Of a DNA stretch of 22,216 nucleotides, positions 14,981-22,216 are shown piece by piece. Both the position numbers and the translations under genes were made by a program. Positions within the stretch are counted from its first letter, which is position 1; each line of letters starts with the position of its first letter. Below the pieces are notes generated by a model that worked only from the letters and a program-made list of their open reading frames with translations, ran no database searches and was not told the origin of the DNA. This stretch comes from an uncultured Bacteroides sp. (GTDB lineage Bacteria > Bacteroidota > Bacteroidia > Bacteroidales > Bacteroidaceae), in assembly GCA_900556845.1 (NCBI GenBank), contig USQO01000027.1, positions 1 through 22,216 of the forward strand, in the 5' to 3' direction.

Positions 14981-16459
14981 TTACTGCTGCGGACGGCTAT
15001 AGTTAGGAGCCTCACTCGTAATAGCCACATCGTGCGGATGACTTTCCAGCACACCGGCATTGGTGATACGTGTAAACTTGGCGTTATGCAGTTCTACAAT
15101 GTTGTGAGCACCACAATATCCCATACCGGCACGCAGACCACCTACCAGCTGATAGATAACCTCATACAAGTTTCCTTTATAAGGAACGCGGGCAGCGATA
15201 CCTTCCGGAACCAGTTTCTTCACGTCGCTTGTACCAGCCTGGAAGTAACGGTCTTTCGAACCATTCTCCATAGCTTCCAGCGAACCCATACCACGGTATG
15301 ACTTGAACTTACGTCCGTTGAAGATGATAGTATCACCCGGTGATTCTTCGGTACCAGCAACCAGTGAACCGATCATTACACTGTATCCACCGGCAGCCAA
15401 TGCTTTCACAACGTCGCCAGAGTAACGCAGACCACCGTCGGCAATCAAAGGAATACCTGTGCCTTCCAAAGCCTTGGCTACATCGTACACGGCACTCAGC
15501 TGAGGTACACCTACACCGGCAACCACACGGGTTGTACAGATAGAACCCGGACCGATACCTACTTTCACCGCATCGGCACCAGCCTCAACCAGCATCTTGG
15601 CAGCTTCGCCTGTAGCGATGTTACCTACCACGATATCAATCTGCGGGAAGCGTTTTTTAGCTTCTTTCAGTTTTTCGATAACTGACAAAGAATGACCGTG
15701 AGCAGTATCGATTACGATAGCATCGGCACCGGCATTTACCAGCGCTTCCATGCGCTGCAGTGTATCGGCAGTAACACCTACACCGGCAGCCACGCGCAGA
15801 CGACCTTTAGAGTCCTTGCAAGCCATCGGTTTATCTTTTGCCTTTGTAATGTCCTTGTAAGTAATCAGACCAATCAGCTTACCGTCAGTGTCTACTACCG
15901 GAAGTTTTTCGATTTTGTTTTCCTGCAGGATTTTTGATGCAGTTTCCATATCGGTACCCGGAGCAGTAGTCACGATATTGTCTTTCGTCATCACCTCATC
16001 AATGTGCTTATCCATCTGAGTTTCAAAACGAAGGTCACGGTTAGTCACGATACCTACCAGATGTTTTACGTCATCCACTACAGGGATACCGCCAATTTTA
16101 TATTCAGCCATCAGGTCCAAAGCATCCTGCACGGTAGCACCGCGGTTAATGGTAACCGGGTCATAAATCATACCGTTTTCTGCACGTTTTACGATAGCTA
16201 CCTGACGTGCCTGCTCTTCGATAGACATGTTCTTGTGGATTACACCGATACCACCTTCGCGAGCAATGGCAATAGCCATCTGTGCTTCTGTAACTGTATC
16301 CATAGCGGCAGTTACAAACGGAATCTTCAATTCAATGTTACGTGAAAACTTAGTCGAGAGCTCGACTGTCTTTGGCAATACTTCTGAATAGGCCGGAATC
16401 AACAATACATCGTCGTAAGTCAATCCGTCCATCACAACTTTATCTGTAATAAATGACAT
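14981..16459 (-). CDS. guaB: IMP dehydrogenase
   Basis: This enzyme oxidises IMP to XMP with NAD+, the committed step of guanine nucleotide synthesis. The 492 residues form a TIM barrel interrupted by a pair of CBS domains (about 96-205), the regulatory Bateman module. The catalytic cysteine is C308 in GPGSICTTR, and the flap sequence YRGMGSLEAM and KDRYFQ are present downstream. The frame is open to 16543, but the ATG at 16459 starts the family-typical MSFITDKVVMDGLTYDDVLL and lies shortly downstream of a promoter placed inside the longer frame, so it was chosen. The length is that of bacterial GuaB (E. coli, 488). It may be co-transcribed in part with the foldase genes downstream. Confidence 0.98.
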   Translation of the reverse strand: MSFITDKVVMDGLTYDDVLLIPAYSEVLPKTVELSTKFSRNIELKIPFVTAAMDTVTEAQMAIAIAREGGIGVIHKNMSIEEQARQVAIVKRAENGMIYDPVTINRGATVQDALDLMAEYKIGGIPVVDDVKHLVGIVTNRDLRFETQMDKHIDEVMTKDNIVTTAPGTDMETASKILQENKIEKLPVVDTDGKLIGLITYKDITKAKDKPMACKDSKGRLRVAAGVGVTADTLQRMEALVNAGADAIVIDTAHGHSLSVIEKLKEAKKRFPQIDIVVGNIATGEAAKMLVEAGADAVKVGIGPGSICTTRVVAGVGVPQLSAVYDVAKALEGTGIPLIADGGLRYSGDVVKALAAGGYSVMIGSLVAGTEESPGDTIIFNGRKFKSYRGMGSLEAMENGSKDRYFQAGTSDVKKLVPEGIAARVPYKGNLYEVIYQLVGGLRAGMGYCGAHNIVELHNAKFTRITNAGVLESHPHDVAITSEAPNYSRPQQ

Positions 16460-16489
16460 AGGACTTATGCGTTTAGAATTTATTGCGTG

Positions 16490-16520
16490 CAAATATACGG
16501 TTTTTATCCGACATCTGAAA
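16490..16520 (-). promoter_or_regulatory. guaB promoter
   Basis: The minus strand reads TTTC (16517-16520), a 19-base spacer, then TATATTTG (16490-16497): a perfect -7 element and a -33 element one base from TTTG. Transcription would start near 16483, about 24 bases before the ATG at 16459. Its position inside the longer open frame argues against the upstream start. Confidence 0.7.
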
Positions 16521-16593
16521 GTGCTCAAAAACTTTTTTTGCACCTGCTGCTTTTCTTTTTTCTAACCGCAGGCAGCTACTGCATCACAAATAA

Positions 16594-16651
16594 GACAAAC
16601 TTGCGTTACACAAATGATGAATTTTCCGCATTTATGTAACGCAAGTTTGTC
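16594..16651 (-). terminator. Long hairpin after the O-antigen-ligase-like gene
   Basis: Arms of 23 bases (16594-16616 with 16629-16651) surround a 12-base loop. Read as minus-strand RNA the arms pair throughout, with one G-U; on the plus strand that place is a C-A mismatch. It begins 30 bases past the stop codon of the gene ending at 16682 and lies upstream of the guaB promoter. Only a modest U-rich stretch follows (TTATTTG), so it may be a terminator, an RNA 3' end stabiliser, or both. Confidence 0.65.
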
Positions 16652-16681
16652 ATTGGAATGATAAGAGAAAAGAATAACGGT

Positions 16682-18589
16682 TCATTTTTTCAGACTACCA
16701 CCATACCAGTTCTGCACTTTAAAATCATAATTCATATAGAAAAGGCTGTCGGAAGTAAGAACAGGCTGTTCCGGCAGTTTTTTATGCGACAAATCCCGCT
16801 GGAAGGCACCATAAATAAGCAGACGGTATTTCATCGTATCACCCAGCAGCAGCCATGGAGTCGTCAGATTGGGCAATGCACGGACAGCCTGTCGCAGATA
16901 CTTTCCAGCTTGCAGCGTATCCCCGGATGTATATGCCAGATAGCCGTAACGGGCATAATCGGCAGGTGCCGCATCCGGTGCAGGACGAAGAGCGACGGCT
17001 GCCTTCCACACCCGGTTGTAGAACAGTGAGTCTTGATGCTTCCATGCCTGCATCAGTTCGCCATTGGCCATACGCGGTGTGTAACGTACGGCTTCCGCCA
17101 TCAGCTGTAAAGCAGCCGCACTGTCGCCTTGCTGATAGCACCGTCTGGCGTATGCCGACAGATACAGGCTGTTCCTCGGATAACGGGACGCAAGAGATTC
17201 CAAAATCGAGTCTGATTTTTCGGGATATTCATTTGCTACGGACAGGGCATACAGATATTGCAGCTGGACATCTTCCGGATGGCAGGCACAGGCAGCATCA
17301 TAGTTCCTGTCCTGCAAATAATCGAGAGTGGAATCTGTCAGAAAACGGGACGACGGAATGTTCCAGCTCACCCATACAGCCACTGCAAATGCCGGAACCA
17401 TATAAGCCGTACGGTCTGTTTCGGCTGAAAGGGTTTCATCCCGTTGCAGATAAGCCGACAAGATATAAGACATCTGCAGCAAAACAGGCGTACCCAGCCA
17501 TGTGGCCTGAGCGAAATCTTTCACGAGGACAGCCAGCAGGGTTGCTGCAATGATGCGGCTGTCCGGCTTTTTCCGATGCTGCCACAAGGTCCGGACTATC
17601 ATTATTCCTGCAAACAGATAAACCAACGTTCCGCATATGCCCTTCTCGACCAGAAGCTGAACCGGCAAGCTGGGGGCAATGGAAGTAAACGGCTTCGTAC
17701 TGTCCTGTCCGGTAATGGCATCAACGGCATACGTATAATTACCGTTTCCATACCCCATGAGGGGACGTCCCGTAAACGCCTGCCAGGCAGCCGCAGTGCC
17801 GCTTATCCGGCTCTCGGTGCTCTGCTGCTGAGAAGCAGTACGGTTCATCTGCAGGGTGGTGTGCATCTCCTTTGGCAAGAGGACTGCAACCAGAAGCATG
17901 GCGGCCACAGCCGGCAGCCACAACCGCAGTTTTTCTGCTTTCGGGAAAAACAGCAGTGCAAAAAGCAGATAAATGCCGAGTGCAACATAGGCACCGCGCG
18001 AAAAGGAAAGCAGGATGGCCAGAAGGCATAAAAACTGAAGCGGTACCGACCAACGGCGCATCAGGCAAATCCACCCGGACACCATCAGCAGCACCTCTGC
18101 CCAGATGTTGGTGATGTAGCCCAACGGACGGAACAAAAAGCGGAAATGATACGTATCTTCGAACCCGGCTTCCAGTACCGAGCTTCGGAAAACAAAGAAG
18201 GAACAGACAGCCAGCAGGAGGGCAGCTCCTATCGGGAACAAGCTTCCCACACGTAAAACCTGCAAGGCACGCCCGTGGGCGAACAGCCTCCGGCAAACAA
18301 AATACGTTGCCAGCATATAGACCGAATAAAAAGCCGCATCCAAGGCAGGTATCGGACAGGCTGCATAAAAACAGGAAAAGAGGTCGGACAGGGCAAGGGC
18401 CGCTACGCATCTGTCCAGCCGGCTCCATTTCCGGAAAGGAAGCGGGCGCAGGAGCAGCAGTGCCCCAGCCACCAGCAACAGACCGATGCGGTACGAATCT
18501 TCCACCCTGAACAGGAACAGTGCCAGAAGAATCGTCACCCCAAGCGCCACACAGATTTCTTTACCCCCGCTGTATCTTATTTCTTCCAT
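16682..18589 (-). CDS. O-antigen ligase-like membrane protein with C-terminal repeat region
   Basis: This predicted inner-membrane protein has 635 residues. About ten hydrophobic segments lie within residues 10-380 and one more at 395-410. The O-antigen ligase/Wzy_C signatures are visible: LLSFSRGAYVALGIYLL (about 193-209) and, after a periplasmic loop, R261 with WQAFTGRPLMGYGNGNYTY (269-287). The last 220 residues are soluble, with TPR-like helical pairs (for example SDSILESLASRYPRNSLYLS and YTSGDTLQAGKYLRQAVRAL). Proteins of this superfamily transfer or polymerise glycans from a lipid carrier in the periplasm; the fused TPR part is common in Bacteroidetes and would hold a partner. The start overlaps the upstream protease gene by 29 bases, which suggests translational coupling. 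No glycosyltransferases are adjacent, so an O-antigen role is doubtful. Confidence 0.82.
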   Translation of the reverse strand: MEEIRYSGGKEICVALGVTILLALFLFRVEDSYRIGLLLVAGALLLLRPLPFRKWSRLDRCVAALALSDLFSCFYAACPIPALDAAFYSVYMLATYFVCRRLFAHGRALQVLRVGSLFPIGAALLLAVCSFFVFRSSVLEAGFEDTYHFRFLFRPLGYITNIWAEVLLMVSGWICLMRRWSVPLQFLCLLAILLSFSRGAYVALGIYLLFALLFFPKAEKLRLWLPAVAAMLLVAVLLPKEMHTTLQMNRTASQQQSTESRISGTAAAWQAFTGRPLMGYGNGNYTYAVDAITGQDSTKPFTSIAPSLPVQLLVEKGICGTLVYLFAGIMIVRTLWQHRKKPDSRIIAATLLAVLVKDFAQATWLGTPVLLQMSYILSAYLQRDETLSAETDRTAYMVPAFAVAVWVSWNIPSSRFLTDSTLDYLQDRNYDAACACHPEDVQLQYLYALSVANEYPEKSDSILESLASRYPRNSLYLSAYARRCYQQGDSAAALQLMAEAVRYTPRMANGELMQAWKHQDSLFYNRVWKAAVALRPAPDAAPADYARYGYLAYTSGDTLQAGKYLRQAVRALPNLTTPWLLLGDTMKYRLLIYGAFQRDLSHKKLPEQPVLTSDSLFYMNYDFKVQNWYGGSLKK

Positions 18590-19766
18590 AACGTCTTACC
18601 AGAGGGATAACAGACCTGTATACCAGATAACCTATCAGTCCGAGAAAGACCAGCTGCATGCCGATGTTACGCAGCAAGGCAAACGGTGGCATCATCCGGT
18701 TCGACAGGTAAAGAATCAGCTCGTTCACCGCATCGGGGAAAGTCTGTACGAACCGGTATAGGAAAGTCGGAATGACATACAGGAAATAGAATCCCATAAA
18801 AAGATTGACTACTACCGAATAAACAAGCAGTCCGTATCGCTCTAACGGACGGATTTGCAAGAGGTAAGGCCGCTTGCTTTCCGGCTCTTTGCGTAATTTC
18901 TTCCATATATAGCCAAGCAGTTCCAAAGAACGCTGCCGCAGGTTGGGCACCCCCAGCAGATCGGATGCCATCCAGTATCCGTCGAACTTGAAGAAAGGAT
19001 TCAGGGTCATTGCAAACCCAAGATTCATGACCAGAATCAGATAACGCAAGATATCGTTTCCCGTCATCAGAAAGGCCACCAGCAGGATGATAAGCCACCA
19101 GCTTTGAAAATACACACCGGCAAGATTTACCACACATCGCTCTCCCCGCTTCAGTTTCCACACTTCCGTCACATCCGTATAGAGGACGGGGAAGTTCAGG
19201 TACAACCCGAAGCCAATCCCGCCGTGCCGCACGCCGAAGAACTTGCAGGCAGAAGCGTGTCCCAGTTCGTGAAAGAACGACGAACCCAGCATGAAGGCAA
19301 ACAGACCTACTACCAAATAGACATTTACCTTGTTGTTGAACAACAAAAGGTCGGGTGTACGGAAAAAGAACCAAGCATCCAGGAATGCCGCTACAAGAAA
19401 TACCGTCAGCATATACCCACGGTTGAACAGGAAGCGGAACGTATCCGAAAACTTGTCGATTGCCTCCGCACTGAACAATTCCTTTTCGTAGAGGAAAGAA
19501 TGCTTCTTTCCCTCCTGTGCAAACAGAGGGGTAATGAATTTATCGATAATCATCCGCACCTGTTCGGGCGTGTATTTGCCTGCCTTCTTTTTAGTGTAGG
19601 CAGCAATGGCTTCTTCTTCCGTAGCATGTTGCTGCAACTCTTCCACCAGTTCTGCCATGGCGGGACTAGCTTCGTAGTACTGTTCGCCGTACGAGAGCAG
19701 CACGCACTGTTCTTGAGTAGATGACGAAAGTTTCTGATGAATGATAATGTCGTTATATACGTTCAT
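18561..19766 (-). CDS. M50 (site-2-type) zinc metalloprotease with N-terminal PqqD/RRE-like domain
   Basis: This is a predicted intramembrane zinc protease of 401 residues. Residues 1-80 look like a PqqD-type RiPP recognition element (strand-rich start, YYEASPAMAELVEELQQHAT at 30-49, then helices to about 80). A membrane domain follows with several helices (near 118-136, 148-166, 217-235, 240-257, 310-335, 370-390). The catalytic motif HELGH is at 166-170 and the third zinc ligand D262 is in NPFFKFDGYW (256-265), the form seen in COG1994/YydH-like peptide proteases. In RiPP loci such enzymes are proposed to cut or help export modified peptides, with the RRE binding the leader. No precursor peptide or radical SAM gene is in the window. 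The start is the ATG at 19766; the ligase-like gene overlaps its end. Confidence 0.88.
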   Translation of the reverse strand: MNVYNDIIIHQKLSSSTQEQCVLLSYGEQYYEASPAMAELVEELQQHATEEEAIAAYTKKKAGKYTPEQVRMIIDKFITPLFAQEGKKHSFLYEKELFSAEAIDKFSDTFRFLFNRGYMLTVFLVAAFLDAWFFFRTPDLLLFNNKVNVYLVVGLFAFMLGSSFFHELGHASACKFFGVRHGGIGFGLYLNFPVLYTDVTEVWKLKRGERCVVNLAGVYFQSWWLIILLVAFLMTGNDILRYLILVMNLGFAMTLNPFFKFDGYWMASDLLGVPNLRQRSLELLGYIWKKLRKEPESKRPYLLQIRPLERYGLLVYSVVVNLFMGFYFLYVIPTFLYRFVQTFPDAVNELILYLSNRMMPPFALLRNIGMQLVFLGLIGYLVYRSVIPLVRRYGRNKIQRG

Positions 19767-19794
19767 AGTTCTATGGTAAATCTTCCTTCTTTTT

Positions 19795-19971
19795 TTAGTT
19801 TACGTATGCTTGTACAGCTTCTTTTTTTGTAGAATTATGCTGCAATCCTATAATCAGTTCTACTATTGAAAGACCAATCTCATAATATATCCTCCACACA
19901 AACTAGCAAATAACATTTCTCTGATGAAAAGAAAGAAAATGAATGAATAATAATATCGCAATATCCATCAT
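19795..19971 (-). pseudogene. Broken RRE/PqqD-like reading frame, paralogous to the protease N-terminus
   Basis: One minus-strand frame runs from an ATG at 19971 to a TAA at 19795-19797 (59 codons) and is interrupted once, by TAG at 19903-19905. The ATG stands 4 bases after the stop codon of the barrel gene. Its translation aligns to residues 2-59 of the neighbouring M50 protease at a constant offset of one residue. Over the last 30 codons 12 are identical without gaps, including YYE, EL, LQ, T, EA and AY at the same spacing (YYEIGLSIVELIIGLQ against YYEASPAMAELVEELQ). I read it as the remnant of a second RRE domain gene, either a small stand-alone RRE or a truncated copy of the protease. Homology of the first 28 codons is weak. 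Confidence 0.65.
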
Positions 19972-19975
19972 TTTA

Positions 19976-22216
19976 TCAGTTTATTTTCATAATGGCACTA
20001 TTAATCCGAGTATTAACATTTCTCTGGTCACGACTCGTCTTTTTGCCATAATCAAATGTATAAGCTATTTTTATGTATCCATTTTGTTGATATATACGAC
20101 CGTAATATCGTTGATTTGAATCATAGACATCCGTATCCAAACTATAGTTAAAATATACATGTTTAGTAAAAGGACTATTTGCTCCTATTTCTATTCTCCA
20201 AGCATTACGACTCCAACTCCCGGATAATCCATAATTGCCAGGCTGTTGTGTATATCCTAGGTCAGTACCAAGAACTTTGTTTGCCGTTCTTCCGTATACA
20301 CTGAAAGAAAAGTCTTTCCAATAATAGTTTACTTGCATACTACCTATCCAGTTATTAAGTGTTTTATGGATTGTTCCGTTATAGCCTAAATAATAGTAAC
20401 TGCCATCAACTTTGCACTGAAGACTTTTATTTATTTTCCACGACAGCGACAAAATGGCATTAACAGCATTAGAATGAGAATAATCTCCATAACTATTTAT
20501 CAAACTATTATTTTCTACATAATAATCCGATAGAATAGGCCTTTTATTATAAAAATAAACACCTATTAAGCTCGTATTGATATTTCCTGTTTGAAGACTA
20601 TAATTTAGTATGGTCTGATAAAACAGGCTGTTTCTCAGATTGGGGTTGCCACGTTTTACTTTGAGCATATCAATATCCAAATCTACAGAATTCAGTACCG
20701 TAATGTCTGGAAAAGAATTCGCCAATAAAAGCGTAGCAAACAGTTGCTGTTTGTTTGTTGGTCGATAAGAGATTCTCCCCTGTAGACGTGGACTTAACTG
20801 TTGTACCAAATCTTCCCCACGCAAATGATAATATAATGCAGAAACTCCTGGCATAATCTGATAATTCAGTTTTGAACCAATGTTTTGGACATATTCTGTA
20901 TAAAATAAAGTAGTAAGATTCCATAAATTCTGCTGCGAAGGATTATTCCCCATGTAATTTGTTGAGGTATTATGGTATACAGTACGCAATTGAAAAGTAA
21001 GTTGATTTCTATGCTTTAAAGGCATACCGTAGTTGATACCTGCCATTGCTTCATAAAAATCCTCCTTGCTATCCACATAATCCGTATAACTATTTTCCTC
21101 ATAATGACGGGTATAGTCATTATGCGAATAAGACCCTCTTAATGTAGTTTCTATGTATTTGCCATCTTTCAACTTGAAGTTTCCGTATAATTCCAAGGCT
21201 GGCATAATATTCGACTGGTTTGTTTGATTAAAGCTATACTGAGTTGCTTCATAGTACCGAGTATAATTCATCTTCCCAGAGGTGAAATTATCAGGCATTT
21301 TTTTTCGGATAAAAGTAAATTTACCAGATAAAGTACGTTCTTCATTATGATTTAAGATATTTAATTGACCATATTGCTGGCTATTTTTCACTTTACCTTC
21401 AAGTGTTTCATATTCTCTGTCTATTTGATAATCTGGGAAATAAAAACTTTCATGATTTTCTGTCCTCATGCCACCATGTTCTGTCATGCTATATCCAGCA
21501 AATAATGTATAATTGGTATTTCCACGCATTAATTTAGTCGCAATATTATAGTCACCATTTAGATATCCTACATACTGTCGAGCATCTAATGCTGTATACC
21601 CTCCTGATACATATTGCTTGGTTATATAATTGATTGCCGCAACATCTGATGCGTATTTCCCTGTCGGCGCATCATAATATTCCACACGTTCAATATCTTT
21701 AGAACGTAAGTTCTGTATTTCTCTGTATTCAGCTCTCTGTCCATTAATATACAAGCTTACATTTCCCCCGAAAGTTTTAACCGTTCCCTTTTGACAATCA
21801 ACATCAATATTAGGTATCATCAGATTATAAAGTAAATCATAACCTGTTCCGGCATGCTTCATTTGTTGTTCAGTAGGTATAATTTGGATATGATTACCCT
21901 TTCGTATAAACGCTTGTCCTTTTATTTCTACCTCATCCAATACAACATTATTTTCTTCCAAGATTATGGATAACTGAGTATGTTGCTGAGACGATAATTT
22001 GATACAATGTGATTTATATCCAATAGAACTTATATATAATAGGAATTTATCTGATTGAGGAATAGTAAATTCAAATTGCCCTGTACTATCTGTTACTTCT
22101 CCTTTTATAAATGTAGAATCACACTTTAAGATTCTTAAACTGGCATAAGGAATTCCTTTCCCAGTGATATCTAATACTTTTCCGCCAATAAGGTCCTGCG
22201 ACATTACTTTTACAGA
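19976..22216 (-). CDS. TonB-dependent-receptor-like outer-membrane barrel, 5' end missing
   Basis: This outer-membrane protein is incomplete: the frame is open through the right edge, and the last residues in view (SVKVMSQ) look like the end of a signal peptide, so the ATG at 22204 is probably internal. In order (numbered from that ATG) there is a carboxypeptidase-regulatory-like beta-sandwich (about 5-90, GGKVLDITGKGIPYASLRIL), a plug-like domain (about 95-195, with VSLYINGQRAEYREIQNLRS and YDAPTGKYASDVAAINYI), and a barrel of the OMP_b-brl_3 type (about 200-742) rich in Tyr, Asn and Ser. No SusD partner lies downstream. It stands before the RRE remnant and the M50 protease, so it could take up or release a peptide. 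Base composition is markedly lower in GC than the genes after it, for example 15 G/C of 60 in 20041-20100. Confidence 0.88.
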   Translation of the reverse strand, partial: SVKVMSQDLIGGKVLDITGKGIPYASLRILKCDSTFIKGEVTDSTGQFEFTIPQSDKFLLYISSIGYKSHCIKLSSQQHTQLSIILEENNVVLDEVEIKGQAFIRKGNHIQIIPTEQQMKHAGTGYDLLYNLMIPNIDVDCQKGTVKTFGGNVSLYINGQRAEYREIQNLRSKDIERVEYYDAPTGKYASDVAAINYITKQYVSGGYTALDARQYVGYLNGDYNIATKLMRGNTNYTLFAGYSMTEHGGMRTENHESFYFPDYQIDREYETLEGKVKNSQQYGQLNILNHNEERTLSGKFTFIRKKMPDNFTSGKMNYTRYYEATQYSFNQTNQSNIMPALELYGNFKLKDGKYIETTLRGSYSHNDYTRHYEENSYTDYVDSKEDFYEAMAGINYGMPLKHRNQLTFQLRTVYHNTSTNYMGNNPSQQNLWNLTTLFYTEYVQNIGSKLNYQIMPGVSALYYHLRGEDLVQQLSPRLQGRISYRPTNKQQLFATLLLANSFPDITVLNSVDLDIDMLKVKRGNPNLRNSLFYQTILNYSLQTGNINTSLIGVYFYNKRPILSDYYVENNSLINSYGDYSHSNAVNAILSLSWKINKSLQCKVDGSYYYLGYNGTIHKTLNNWIGSMQVNYYWKDFSFSVYGRTANKVLGTDLGYTQQPGNYGLSGSWSRNAWRIEIGANSPFTKHVYFNYSLDTDVYDSNQRYYGRIYQQNGYIKIAYTFDYGKKTSRDQRNVNTRINSAIMKIN

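Noticed and set aside
14981..16543. Longer 520-codon form of GuaB
   Set aside because: The extra 28 codons contain the guaB promoter and do not match the family N-terminus.
19903..19905. TAG in the RRE-like frame as a recoded or read-through codon
   Set aside because: There is no sign of suppressor genes or of a recoding element, and the conserved residue at this place in the protease is Leu. Decay by mutation is simpler.
19863..19916. 17-codon minus-strand frame containing CGG, considered as a RiPP precursor
   Set aside because: It has no leader-like sequence and no ribosome site before its first ATG, and it lies across the RRE-like frame. Nothing supports a precursor role.

Overview
The window reads as a chromosomal segment of a Bacteroidales bacterium, most likely Bacteroidaceae (Bacteroides or Phocaeicola type). 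The grounds are promoters of the Bacteroidetes form (TTTG, 19-21 bp, TAnnTTTG), an OstA-like/SurA/MutL gene cluster typical of the group, a TonB-dependent outer-membrane barrel with a carboxypeptidase-regulatory-like N-terminus, and poorly conserved Shine-Dalgarno sites. The genus is inferred from gene content only.

Left part (1-7300), housekeeping genes in short units: a tRNA-Val cut by the window edge, with a textbook promoter; a secreted PI-PLC-like phosphodiesterase; trpS; carB, divergent from trpS; an exported thioredoxin-fold protein; and yaaA, divergent from it. Most units end in clear hairpin terminators. The carB product resembles the animal carbamoyl-phosphate synthetases more than E. 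coli CarB, and no carA lies next to it.

Middle (7308-16459), all on the minus strand: guaB with its own promoter, then after 117 bases with a terminator-like hairpin a tight run of six genes: two diverged SurA/PpiC-type proteins (the second a lipoprotein lacking a recognisable parvulin domain), a two-domain SurA-like foldase, an OstA/LptA-like protein without a barrel, a small one-helix membrane protein, and mutL. The first five look like an envelope-biogenesis module for LPS or outer-membrane protein transport; mutL shares the transcript but not the pathway.

Right part (16682-22216), also minus strand and accessory in character: an incomplete TonB-dependent-receptor-like barrel that is AT-rich, then a 209-base gap, then an M50 metalloprotease with an N-terminal PqqD/RRE-like domain, overlapped by 29 bases with an O-antigen-ligase-like membrane protein carrying a C-terminal repeat region. 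PqqD/RRE domains recognise leader peptides of ribosomal natural products, so this part may be the edge of a peptide-maturation or peptide-export locus that continues past 22216. The most unusual finding is in the gap: a broken reading frame (19795-19971) that aligns without gaps to the RRE domain of the neighbouring protease, apparently the remnant of a second RRE gene.

No insertion sequence, CRISPR array or integrase gene was seen. No gene-free stretch exceeds 300 bases. The longest are 54-276 (tRNA promoter and a terminator), 16460-16681 (guaB promoter and a long hairpin) and 19767-19975 (the RRE remnant).
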